Source: Gnetum montanum
Taxonomy: Eukaryota > Streptophyta > Gnetopsida > Gnetales > Gnetaceae
Assembly: GCA_015680685.1 (NCBI GenBank)
Contig: MNCI01006016.1
Location: forward strand, 119,727-183,726
DNA: 64,000 bases
Reading direction: 5' to 3'
Shown here: positions 46,551 through 57,850 of the stretch, one piece after another
Layout of the letters: every line of letters starts with the position of its first letter
How positions within the stretch are numbered: the first letter of the stretch is position 1
Made by a program: the position numbers and the translations under genes
Notes under the pieces: model-generated
The model's database searches: none
Told to the model about the DNA's origin: nothing
Seen by the model: the letters and a program-made list of their open reading frames with translations, nothing else

Positions 46551-47640
46551 AGTAATGGAACTAAGTGGTCAAATAATAATACAATGTTATCTTTGAGGTT
46601 CCTCCTTCATAAATGATCATCCTAGTGGAGAATGAAAGTAAAATTTGAAAAAATAGGGATTAAAATGTTAGTAGAATACTTTAAGTTACTATAGAACATT
46701 ATTCTAATTCTTTTTCATCTTGTCATATTCCCTTATAGATTCATTAGTATTCCAACAAAAGTTTTCTCTAACAACCTTATTCATAAATGACCTTTTAAAT
46801 GATTTAATTCTTTATATATTAAAAATTATGAAATGAAGGAGCATAAATCTCTAATTAAATACAAACTTATCTTGCTACCCATGATCTAGAAATAATAGAG
46901 AAATTAATAAATAATGATGAAGTTAATCAGTGTCAATAAAACCTAAGTGATGTAAGTGTACTTATGATAATTAAAAAATTGTGAAATGGATAGTAAACAA
47001 AAGATTGATATGTAAGAAGAATTTTTACTTTCCTTTTCCAATAAACAAAGGTGCTTTGTTGATGGAATAATAAAGTTTACCTCCTAAGAAAGGCTAGGAG
47101 CTACAGTGGTTGATGAATCAAATTGAAGATGTAAACTAATAAATTAACCTTGATTTAGAAGGAAAAATAATGCTTAAATAATGGATTTTAATGCCTTACA
47201 TTTTGATAGATTAATAGGAAGTTTTTCAACACTATTTAGGACTGATTTAGAATCAAAAAAAGCCATTTCTATGAATCATCCTATAGGAGGCATTGGTACT
47301 ATAGTAGATAACATTGATGCTAGTCTCAATGACACTAACATTATAGCAAATGATACTAATGTTGGCCTTCATGATGCTGACATTGGTGTTAGTACAATCA
47401 TGTCTACTACTTGTGATGCAGCTATAGGAATTAAGCTTGTAAACTACAAGGAATGCTAAGGTAATTGAGAAGCACATGGACAATAGAGTTAATGCTAGTA
47501 CTCATGCTTCACATCTCTTAAAATTCAAAAATTTCTCTTGAATATTAAGAAATTATCTTAAAATTCATGTTTGATCTTGGTATTTATAGGGTTAGGATTT
47601 CCAAAATTCACCCAAAGATAACTGTAGTAATTTTTATTTT
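46551..47640 (-). other. LTR-like DNA of unknown family, minus orientation
   Basis: AT-rich non-coding DNA with a minus-strand TATA box, CCCTATAAATA, at 47581-47591. Degenerate short repeats at 47280-47420 are built on AATGATACTAATGTTG and GACATTGGTGTTAG. It does not match E's 3' LTR, and no partner LTR is in the window. It may be a solo LTR or the far part of F's LTR. Confidence 0.35.
47581..47591 (-). promoter_or_regulatory. TATA box, leftward
   Basis: CCCTATAAATA on the minus strand. It faces away from the plus-strand TATA box at 48244, with a TGACATT/GATGTC-rich stretch between them. Confidence 0.45.
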
Positions 47641-48574
47641 TGAAATCTTAAGATGCATGCAAGAAAAGAAACATTAATGATGTAGTGACATTGACATTGG
47701 TGTCAATATCACTTGTGTCATTACTAGCACACATACTATCTTTCAAACTATGATTTTGGAATCCTAGTTGTTGTACCCACTTTATCTTTTTCTACATAAG
47801 TTAGAGTCTTGGGTACATGCTATGGGTTTTTAGCATTAAGAACATCTTCAGCATCCCATATTTGATGTCCTACATCATCCTCAACATAGTTTCTTGATCT
47901 CTATCTTTAGCCTACTAGAAATAGCATTTTGCATCAACAACATCATTTTAGTTTATCATCTACATTTTTCAATTTTGATGTCCAATGTTGGCTCTAGCAT
48001 TGATTTTGTCTCTAACTTTTAACATCCAATATTAATTTTACTTTTAACATCTGATGTCAGATCTCATTTTTGTAGCATATTAGCTCTTCAATGTCTAGCA
48101 TCACTTCTATATTTGACATTCAATGTCAATTTCATAGTAATTAACTTCATGTTAATTTTCCTATCCAGAACTCTCTAGAACATTCTAGAATATTCTATGA
48201 GCTCCAGTACATTTTCTTGCCTAATCTATGAAGCATTTTTAGTCTATAAATAGAAGGCTATTCCTAAACAAAAAGGGATTAGCTTTTTGATTGGTTAACA
48301 TTTCCTTCATCTTAATTTTAAGGATTTTCTTGACATTCCTAGCTATCTTTGCTACTTAGCCCAATTAGCATTCCTTGCAATTGGTGATTTAAAAACATCT
48401 TTCCAAAGAATTTTCCTCTCTACAGAATAATTATCTTTTCTCTCTCTCCCCTTTTTCCTACTAACACATTGTATTCCATTTGTATTATCCTCCTAACACA
48501 TAAATAATCACTTGAAATTAGGTCAACATGCTGATCTAATTCATTTCTCTACTTTGTCAGCCATTGAATCTACC
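47641..48574 (+). mobile_element. Element F 5' LTR (start uncertain)
   Basis: U3-like DNA (47641-48170) has many TGACATT, GATGTC and CATCCAATAT motifs. The TATA box CTATAAATAG follows at 48244-48253, then U5-like T/C-rich sequence. The end is placed at ACCA (48574) because TTATTGCCATCAGATCTC, resembling a TGGCGCCATCTGTGG-type primer site, follows. The second LTR lies outside the window, so both ends are tentative. Confidence 0.45.
48244..48253 (+). promoter_or_regulatory. TATA box of element F LTR
   Basis: CTATAAATAG followed by GAAGGCTATTCC, a typical plant LTR promoter core. Confidence 0.6.
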
Positions 48575-49360
48575 ATTATTGCCATCAGATCTCTTTTCAA
48601 TGTTTATCATTGGGCTTAGCGTTTTTCAAATTTATTTTATTTCCTATTGCTAGTCATATGCTCATTCTTTTCATGCTGCATAACATTCTATTTCATCTTA
48701 CTTTGGGTTATATATGTTTTCCACATTTGTTACATATTTTCCCTATATTTTCATTTAGCTATTTCATGCATGCACATTTTTTTTCTTTTTCCACTTATTA
48801 CCTACTAATGTATGATAGAAAAATTTAGCCTAGATTATTAGATTCTTTTAATAATATGCAAGTTTCATTTTGATTTGAGGAAGATTAATTGAAAAATTAG
48901 ATTTCCTAGATCATTTGGTAGCCATGAGATTAATTGACTCAATTTTGTAGTAGATTGTGTTGAATCTTATTATTACAATAACTCTTATTCCGATATCTTT
49001 TTTTGATGCTTGAAGGAGGACATCCATTAAACTAAACATTATTTCTAGGATCTACTCTCTATTTTTATTTCCACATTTTACTTTTACTTTCTTAACTATT
49101 GTCAATGTGTTGCAGTAATACACTGATGTCATGTTGTTTCTTATGAATCTAATGACATTACTAGATTTTTCTCTATTTAACTTTCACTAATATGCCATGC
49201 TATAATATTAACGTCACATCATTTTTCTATGACTTCAACATTCTCTTTGAATAGAACCCTCTCACCTTTTATTTCAAGTATTAACATGTTTACAAGGACA
49301 AGTTGATGCACTAGTAATAATCCTATGAAGTTACTATTACTTTTAGCTATTACATCATCA
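48575..49360 (+). other. Element F leader, no gene recognised
   Basis: Non-coding DNA between the proposed primer site (48575-48592) and gag. The T-rich open frame at 48610-48828 has no family resemblance. Confidence 0.4.
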
Positions 49361-51480
49361 TCTATTTCAAGTTTCTTTGAGATCTAGAAACTTATGGATT
49401 TGAGGAGAAATCGAGGAATTTTAGGAGGAATGAGCCTGAAGAATTATAAAATAGCCTATGTCAAATGAGGTCTAGGCTATATTCTAACACCACATATGTG
49501 TAAGCTTATGGTAGAATATAAACAAACTAATTACCTACCATTCTTTCTTCCCAATCCAAATAGTTTAATTAAATTGGATGATAAAGAGGTTAAGAACGTA
49601 GTAAAGTTTATCATGGAGCAAGAGAAGATATAGGAACACCTTCACCTATAGATTAATGAATCTAGGATGAAGAACATCTAGATCAACCTCTTAATCCATA
49701 CATCACTCTCAAAGAAAGGAGAGGACATGTTGCTTTTGAGTCTAACATCCATCTAAAAGATTAAGAAAAAGAATAACTAGTAAGAAAGTTTCGTAAAAGT
49801 AACCCTTTTTCTTATCACATTCACAATATCAACATCTCAACTACTCAAAGTACTACACTTGGATTTGTTTCATTAACTACTAAACCTTTCAATCTTCCCA
49901 TAGCTTTTGCTTTACCATAATAGTTACTTCCATCTAATAGTGTCAGCAATCCACACTCCATTTTTCAACTCTCTATTTCACCTTTTTAAACTACCCACTC
50001 TACGTATCAACCATAGCCTACCATACCTCCTTTCTAGCCTTTTAAACTTTCTACTTCTACTCCATAGCCTTTTAGCATATCTAAAGATACTAGCATATTC
50101 TTATTTTATAGTATACTCATCTAATCCAACCTCCTTGAGTATAATTTCTCGTACAATCTTTGGATCCATTCCCTATTTGTGTCCTTCCATAAGATTCTTA
50201 CCTACTGCTAAATTTCCACCTATCATTAACTTCCCTAGACAATATCCACAACTACTTGCATTACTTAATGACATGATGCTCTATCTTTAAAACAAAAAAG
50301 ATAAAATAACAAAGGTACTAAGCATGAAAGAAAGTTCTCTAGTTTCCTTGGACAAGTTCTTAAGTGATTCTATAAGCTCTAAATTTTTTTTCTAGTCTTG
50401 CATAAGGATGTTTTTCTACCTAATTTTACTAAGTATAATGGTGAAATAGGAAACCCCATGAATCAAGTGGTCACATTCAGGAATGAATGCATTTTTTGGC
50501 CTCTTACCCTCACATTGTGCTGAGATGCTTTTTAAAATCTATTTCTAGAACAGCTTTAAAATGCTATAGGTCCCTAGCATATGGATCTATCACCTCTTTT
50601 GAGCAACTACTTGTAGCCTTCATCAAATATTGCAAGTTCAATGTGCCTCAAAGCATAAGGGTAATATCTTTTATTGGCATTAAGGAAGATTTGAATGAGC
50701 CCATTAATAATTCATTTCTCAATGAATATCATCATCAATGAAAATATCCTATCATTTAGAGGAATGTCATTTACAAGACCTCTTTAATGTTATAGTGATT
50801 AAATATATTGAAAAATGAATAGGGTTATCCTAAGCCTTATTTTCTAAATGATGCTTCTCTAGTTTCCAAATGTACTAAAGAAATAGCCATTCAACATAAT
50901 GACCAAGAATTCATATCAATCCATAATAAGGCTAACAAAGCTACAAAATAAGAGAAAAGACAACTATCTTCTCTAGGTATTTCTTCTTCCTCCAAGGGAC
51001 AAAATAATGATCCCTCAATTGCTTTCTCTTTCACTCAAGAATGCAATCCTCAAAGGAGTAGAGATCACTATACTAAGATACCTTTAAGATACTCTTTTCT
51101 CCTAAATAATCTTCTCAAGGATGACCATCTTGAGAAGAAATAGGTCTTTAATAAAGCAAGAGTATGCTAATGTTGCATTCAGCTAATAGCTATAGATCCT
51201 CCTCAAAGACAAGAAGGTTACCCTAATGTTCCTAAATGGTATGACTACCAAAAGTACTACTACTATCATGAGATTACTGGACATGACATAAATAACTGTA
51301 GAAATTTAAAGGATGTCATTCAAGATTTCATTTATAAGGAAAAGATAGTGGTGAAGAGTGATCCATCCACTATGAATCTAGATAACCAACTTGAGGTATC
51401 TTAGAATCCCTTAAGAGCTGGAGGTACAATTTCAACTTTCAAGCCTGAATACAAAGATCATAAGTCTCCACTTAAGAAGC
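49360..51480 (+). pseudogene. Element F gag, Ogre/Tat-like
   Basis: A Gln/Pro/Ser-rich linker at 49900-50290 has TAG at expected Gln codons. The capsid domain starts at about 50413: TKYNGEIGNPMNQVVTFRNE. The open piece 50487-50741 carries ALKCYRSLAYGSITSFEQLL and FIKYCKFNVPQSIR, typical of Retrotrans_gag (usual W-Y-x-L-P-x-G-S-I-x-S-F). A zinc-knuckle-like YYYYHEITGHDINNC lies near 51255-51299, with Tyr for the first Cys. Frameshifts and stops throughout. The sequence differs clearly from the gags of A-E. Confidence 0.75.
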
Positions 51481-52059
51481 CTTACATTATCCATTGATTT
51501 GACTACAAACATCCTAGGTAGTTATTGCTATAGCCTTAGAAAACTCATGTGATTTCTTGGTCTAACTACACTATTGCAGTATCCAAATCAATTTATTCTT
51601 CTCTGTATCTTTATTGTATTCATGCTACTAATTCTCATCCTTTCATTCTCACTCAATCTACACATCCATTTAATTTTCATCCTACTCCACATCATTTTGA
51701 ATCTCAAAACACTCCTACATCCATGACAACCCAAACAAATTCTAATTCTTTTCCATCATCTTACATAAAAATCCTTATGCATACTCAATAGACCAATAAG
51801 TCATGTTTAGCTAAACAAAAGAAGAAGGTCTCTAATGCATAGAAGCAACCTTTTGAAGATAGCAATGAAGATTTTCTTTTAGCAACAATAGGAGATTTTT
51901 TCCTCAAGGAGCCTCTTGCCTTTATCCAATCCTATATAGCTGGTTATAGTACCACCTACTACATAAGCATCTTAGCCTATGAACAATAATATTTTACAAT
52001 AGATTATCACCATTGTTTACTCTAAATGCATTAACTTATCCTTGTATGATCTCGTGGAA

Positions 52060-52640
52060 ACCTCTAAAGAACATTGTGCTATATTATATGATGCTCTTAA
52101 GAGAATCATGGTCACAAGTAACATCTCTGCTTGGATGGAAGTTATATAATCTTTTCTTTAAGTTCCTCACTATAAATCAAATAGTCTAAACTTTCATGAT
52201 GAGAACATCAATACTAATTTGAATGTAGGAGATATCCGTAAGCTGCCACTCTACATCATCATCAAAGTGCCTCTAGAAGCTTCAATTCCACTCATAGATG
52301 TTGATAATGATGCTAGATCAAATGTGATCACATGAGCTATTATCAAGCATCTTGATCTCCCTCATCAAGTAGTTTTTAATGAAACATGTATTAATTTTGT
52401 TTCATTTAATGGTATACAGGTAGAGGTTATAGGTTTTATTAGATTATCTTTTATGGTAGGTGACATTCTTCAATCTAAAGCTATATTCATGGTGACATGT
52501 GAAATGTCCTAGTATCAATGGTATACTAGGATAACTTGGCCAACTCAACATTGAGTTGTATCTTCTTTCATATAGTAGGAGATACACATTCATGTTTGTA
52601 ACCTTAAGATATTCATCTTTGTGGATAAACAAAACCCAAG
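52060..52640 (+). pseudogene. Element F aspartic protease
   Basis: Translation near 52240-52540 gives LYIIIKVPLEASIPLIDVDN, then DLPHQVVFNETCINFVSFNG and FIRLSFMVGDILQSKAIFMV. The sequence then passes to a degraded form of the S-Y-x-x-L-L-G-R-P-W loop. The D-x-G-S/A active site appears as DVDNDA, lacking Gly. The order gag-PR-RT on the plus strand with RT at 63.3 kb supports one element. Confidence 0.65.
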
Positions 52641-52956
52641 CATTTCTTGCCTAGACCAAGAAGCCTAATTTTATCATCTTAGTGGAAAATTGGTTGAGAT
52701 TAAACTTAAACCTATAGACAAGTCTATAGTACCTTACTCTCCTAAAAATTCTAAGGTTACTTCAAATTCAATAGACTTAAGAATCTAATCTACTTCTAAT
52801 GTTGAGTTCATTGACTTGGGCATTGGAGAACTAGAAATATTGTCACTTAAAATAAAGGATTCTCCTTATTTCTCTTATTAGAAATAAATGAATCTTTATT
52901 TTCCTTTGATGAAAAGGCATACTTTCTTTCTCTCCTTTATTTTCCTTTGATGAAAA
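52641..52956 (+). other. Element F linker after protease, with 22-bp direct repeat
   Basis: Degraded coding-like sequence continues to about 52890. A 22-bp exact direct repeat (52894-52915 and 52935-52956, core TTTATTTTCCTTTGATG, 41-bp period) marks the point where plus-strand F similarity ends and the minus-strand block G begins. Confidence 0.5.
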
Positions 52957-54546
52957 CAGGTCATGGAAGAAATCTCTTTCTTCTTAAATTATACCTTCCT
53001 TTGATCTTTGGGAATTAAAGGAAGGTTGGAACATAGACTTTTCACTTTGTGTTCTACTGTTCTTCTATCTCAAGTAGCTTTTGTAGGTAAACATAGTTTA
53101 GTGTTAGCATCACATCATTTTTTAGTGACATCAAAGTCAGAAACTATGTCACATCAATGATACTTGGTGCAAAAATTACAAAAGCTCATAAAAATACTTA
53201 CTTATTCTCATCTCCAATTGCTCCTAGGAGACTTTGACTTCTAGGATCTTAGAGAATATTTCCTTCTCAGAAAGATATTTCCTCTTTCTCAATATTTATC
53301 CTTTTTCCATAGTTCTAAAGGTGCTCTCAAAAATCCCTTCCTTTTTTGCTTTTATGTCATTGCTTATGTTCTTCTAGGATTTTTCAATGTTATCAAACAC
53401 TAAGGATCTAATTTCTTCTTTGGTTTTCAACACTGATGCTAAAGGACTATCACCTCTAATTCTATGGGCTAGCATTAGACTTCTCAAGTGCTAGTAAAAT
53501 GAAGGCCTAAATTCTATCTCTAAAGCAGAATCATCTTACTTCTCTCCTTTATGGACAAACATGGTTACCACTACATTTATAAAAGTTTAATAAAATCCAA
53601 AATTCAACAACTTGCTTGTTGTATTTTTCTTATCTTTTTTGTTCTCCTAGGACATTTTTTCCATTTGTTCCACTACCCCATGAAAAATTTCTAGTGGCTA
53701 GTTAGTTATTTTCACTTGGGTCATTACTTCATATGTCCCATACAACCACCTTGGGACTAGCTTCCATTTTTGTCCTATCTAATTATAGAAGAGCCTCTTG
53801 ATGAACAAAGGGAATAAATTCTTTAGGCCTTCATTGCTCCCTTTGTAGATGTTGATGACATCTCTCTTCTCTAACCTAACCCATTCCTCCATGACTACAA
53901 GTTCTACTAAATTCAACTTTGACATGTTAGTCTTTATTGCCTTTTCTAGGAATCCTAATCAATACCTCAATGTAGTTAGACCCCAATTAATAATCATTTG
54001 CTTTTGGTCTACATGTACAAAAAAAATTACCTTTTCTACTAAATAACTCTTTATTACGCCTATGTATTTTTTTCTTCTAGGATAGGAATGCTTTAAGCTT
54101 AAAGCATATAAAATTCCTGTTCTATTGAACTTCCCAAAATATCTCACACCTTTTCTTTCAAACAACCAATTTTTAGTGTCTTACACCTCAAGAGTGAATC
54201 TCACCTCAAAGTCCTCTATTTCTCCCATGACATCAATAAACTTGGCATTATCAAATGGTTATTTGAGCTACAAGTAAGCATAAATCACTGTTAGCTAATC
54301 TCATCTTCTATTTAACTTCTAGAAATAATAAAATACATAAAAACTGACTGACTTTCGCTCATTCTTTAGCTTGAGGATGATCCTTGACCTCTTTGAACAC
54401 ACTAAAATCTCTCCATGGACTTTATTTCATAATGGATAAATCCATCCTCAATTATTATACTCATTCTAGAACTTGTGCAATCTCAACCCCTTGTACTACA
54501 CATCAAAATCAAACATCACACAAGGTCTCAAATTCTTATGTTAGTA
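52957..54546 (-). pseudogene. Block G: minus-strand coding sequence of unknown family, part 2
   Basis: From 54250 to about 53650 the minus strand keeps one frame for some 200 codons with few stops. Readable segments are TKNWLFERKGVRYFGKFN, SLKHSYPRRKKYIGVIKSY, KVIFFVHVDQKQMIINWGL, FPLFIKRLFYN and KWKLVPRWLYGTYEVMTQVK. A Lys/Glu-rich, probably coiled-coil tail follows to about 53200. I do not recognise the family. It lies between F's protease and RT on the opposite strand and is continuous with 60954-61610 if element D is removed. It could be an independent minus-strand element or an antisense gene of F. Confidence 0.55.
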
Positions 54547-54551
54547 GAGAT

Positions 54552-55501
54552 TGATGAGCAATCAAGGTACTCCTACACACAACCATACGAATCATGAAGT
54601 GTTCACACACAATCCAATCAAATTCCATAGACTCTATACTTTCCAGTACACTAGTCTTCTAGGAAGTGAACCTTGCCTTAAGGTCTTTTGTTGTCTTCCC
54701 AATTATACTTGTGATGCACATGATATGGTTAAGTGTAATCAAGGCACATGATTTTTATTGTTTTGTGTCTTATGTTCTTTAGTGCTTAAATTAGACAGAT
54801 GAAGTAATTTAGTGATTAATTTAATCTATCTAACTAACTAATCTCTAACTAGTCCTAACATAAGCATCCGATCCCACTTTCTGTGCATGTCCTAAACCCA
54901 CATATCCACTACTAGATTACCAAGCATTATGTTACTTGGCACACTAAGCAATAACACTACTAGGATTACCAAGTGAATACATGTTTACACTTGAAGTGGT
55001 TGTACTTATGTGTATAATATATTTAGCTTAATTAATTAACTAATCACTAAAATTCTAATTTAGCTTAATTAACAACATAATTAATGAAAGTAATAAATGC
55101 ATAAATAAATCATTAATCTATTCTAAGTGTTACAATGTTTGATCAAAAGGCTTGTCTTTATTGCCATACACAATGATGTGGTTTAGGTGCAACAGTGCTT
55201 GAAGAAAGATTTGTATACTTTCTGACTCTTGTTGTGGACACTTAGAGAAATATTCTAACTTTCAAATGGAAAAACTACAAGAGCTCTACTACTACTATGA
55301 CTTAATGATACATAAACACAACTAGAAGCTCATATTTATAGTTTTTGCTATAGTACTACATTAGCAGGGCCCGATAGACATAGCAAATGCTACATCAATG
55401 TAGCGCCATCGACAAGGCAACACCATGGCCTTGCCAATGGGGGTCGATCGACGATGTCATGTCAATGGAAGCCTGTTGACATGACACTTTGATTCTCATC
55501 A
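54552..55501 (-). mobile_element. Element D 3' LTR
   Basis: 950 bp. Plus-strand ends are TGATGAGCAATC and TCTCATCA. Aligned with 60052-60948, and inverted with B's LTRs (for example CCTAACATAAGCATC near 54855). A minus-strand TATA box TATAAATATG lies at 55331-55340. U3 is rich in CATCGAC, GGTCGATCGACG and CATCAATG motifs. Confidence 0.88.
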
Positions 55502-55512
55502 TACCCCCATGA
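55502..55512 (-). other. Element D 3' polypurine tract
   Basis: Minus-strand TCATGGGGGTA, identical to the last 11 bases of B's tract, directly next to the 3' LTR. Confidence 0.8.
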
Positions 55513-55699
55513 TTAAATGAAAACTGATCCTCAAGTTCCCTTACAAAATTGGAAAGGTATGGGATTATTTACTAACTCTGGACATGACAAATTCACTTGA
55601 CAAAATTTAGTGCATGAGTGTACGAATCAAAAAATTACAAAAATTGTGATGTTCATGACACAAAATTAAATATTATGACATAACTACACAAAAGCTTGA

Positions 55700-56395
55700 C
55701 AACACATCCTCTAATAGCATGAAGGTGGTGGAGAAGATCAGATAGTCTCAAGTGGTGGAGGCTCCTAAGCTTCTAAAAAACCTTCACTGACTTCAGGCAT
55801 GTGTAGTAGCTAAGGTGGATGTGATTGTCCTACTATAACTGCAACCTCCATTGGAAGGTGAAAGGCATCTAGTAATTCCTTCATCTTCTCCTCCTTGCTC
55901 TAAGGATCATTCACAGTCTATGCAACATCACAAATGTGGGATAGAATGGGAATATCTCATGGACAAGGCATTATTGGGAACATCTCCTTCACATTGATAA
56001 ACTAGGCAACGAACTATTTACATTTGATATCGAATGCCCTGACTACATTCTATAGCTCATGGTAGTCATTCATCCTCTTGGCTAGGTTCTTGGTAGTTGA
56101 TCATTGATCAATGAATCATGCCTTAAGAACTTCAAGTTTAATGTTTACCACCGCCTGCTTTTGCTTGGTGTCTTTGTGATGCTTAAACTAAGCCTTGTAT
56201 AATAAGTACAAGATAGCCACCTATTTCTCTAGTTTTGACCATGGTTGTTCAATAATCAACATGGCTAGATTTACATAGCAGAGATTGGCAAGCTTCATAT
56301 ATTCTATCATCTCCTCAATTTTTAGCTCCTTCATGTAGATTTCCACTTTTTTCATAGGAATCTATCCATTCAACAATGGGTTGCCTAATTTTCAC
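55700..56395 (-). pseudogene. Element D extra gene, coiled-coil end only
   Basis: Aligns with B 24850-25400. The minus strand has IEEMIEYMKLANLCYVNLAM, then EQPWSKLE, KHHKDTKQKQ and the proline-containing tail near 55740-55870. The transposon-protein domain with LPFPCLI is absent, having been lost with pol. It retains a few stops. Selective retention of this end next to the LTR may reflect a cis-acting need or chance. Confidence 0.6.
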
Positions 56396-56399
56396 AAAT

Positions 56400-57850
56400 T
56401 TTTCCAAGTGTTGAGAGTACGCTCTCCCCCAACCCAAATAGTAGTTAAGGGTAATTAATAAAAAGCTAGTTTCCACAAGTTTTGACAAGTGCTGGGACTA
56501 CACTCACCCCCAATTAGGAGCGTAGTCAACCTCTAGTGACGAGTGTAGTTAGCACATAGCCATTTTCTTTTTGCAAATTTTTCTAAGTGTCAGACTATGC
56601 TCTCCCCCAATCTAGAGCATAATCAAGCATAGTTAACTAGAATAATCTCTAGCAGCCTCCACAACATAGCAACACCGCATGACTCAGCTCCAACTCACCT
56701 TTAGCAATTGTAGTTAGCAAAATGCTTCTTTTTTGTACCTCCTTTTGGCCCCAAAACTGTAACTACACTTGACCCTATGCAAGATAGTGGAGAGCATAGT
56801 CCCAGAGAATAGTCTCCAAGTTGCATTTTTTTAGGTACCTTGCAATCCTCTTTGCACATGCACATGCAGTTGGCAGTGTAGTCACAGTCTCACAACTTAC
56901 AGAGTCTGGTAGAGCACAATAGGGCACAACACCACTAGCCTAGTGAAGAGCATAGTTGGATGACAGCATAGTCCCAACTGTTTCCTCTATCACATGATAG
57001 CCATCCTACATTTCATGCTAAACCTAACCCTATAAATACCCCTACCCTCAACATTTTCAGGGTTGGTAGAAAATTGAAGTGTTGGCAAAAAATTGAAGTG
57101 TTGGAAAATTTGAGAGTCAGCTCATTTTTGGCATCAGCAATCTAAGTAGTGCTTGGGAAAGAGAACCAAAGGCATATTGGTAAATTTGTAGATCACCGTA
57201 ACCCATTGTAGTCCACCAGAACACTGTAGCTAATGATACACCATGACAACAAAACCTAGCAAATGTAGACACCCTAGTGGAACACCAATCTCTGCAACCA
57301 AACTTCCCCAAGACTATGACTACATTGTCCATTACATCTATTGTACACCACGTACCTTGTAGTCCCTTTTAGTATTAACTACACTCAACCCCATTTGGGG
57401 TGGTATTCTACCTCTCTCTCTTTCTCTTTATATTTTTAGCACTTTATTTGCATTTTTCATTGTTTCATCTCATAGTTGTGCCTAAAACTACATGGGGATG
57501 ACAATCTCTGCATGTTGGCACGTTTTTTTTCACCAAAAAACCTAACTACGCTTGATCCCATTAACACCATTAGCACTATTGATACTAATCAAACACTTAG
57601 CACCATTTTCCATCATCATTGTAGCTAACCATGTTGCACCTTGATTACATTTGGTAAGTCCATGTTCGATCGACAAGATTGTTCAGGGCACCCCGTCTCC
57701 ATCTCCAGCAAGCCCTCATGCAGACTCAGGGTTAGGTTGTCTACTTATGGACCTTAGTGTTCCAGCCACCAACATTTTTTATTACTATAGTATGGATAGG
57801 GGTGATCTCCTCGAGTAGATGGTGAATGAGTTTAGTGGTACTTTAGAGGA
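56400..57850 (+). other. Foreign block in element D with promoter-like structure
   Basis: The block is unlike any other part of B-E. The left part (56398-56640) has about three degenerate repeats of roughly 85-90 bp with the core GCTCTCCCCCAAYC followed by GTAGTYAA. A plus-strand TATA box TATAAATACC lies at 57031-57040 and two tandem copies of AAAATTGAAGTGTTGG at 57070-57104. CpG is more frequent than in the flanks. No convincing gene follows. It may be a solo LTR of another family (about 1.3 kb, plus orientation), or captured host DNA. Confidence 0.45.
57070..57104 (+). repeat. Tandem 19-bp repeat after TATA box
   Basis: Two copies of AAAATTGAAGTGTTGG at 57070-57085 and 57089-57104, with a 19-bp period. 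Confidence 0.8.

Noticed and set aside
47181-47459. 92-codon frame with repeated Asn-Asp-Thr-Asn units
   Set aside because: The repeat lies in DNA of LTR-like U3 motifs (GACATTGGTG), not in a gene, and has no start context or family.
49907-50290. 127-codon Leu/Ser/Tyr-rich frame resembling a membrane protein
   Set aside because: Frame shadow of F's Gln/Pro/Ser-rich gag linker; T-rich codons give false hydrophobicity.
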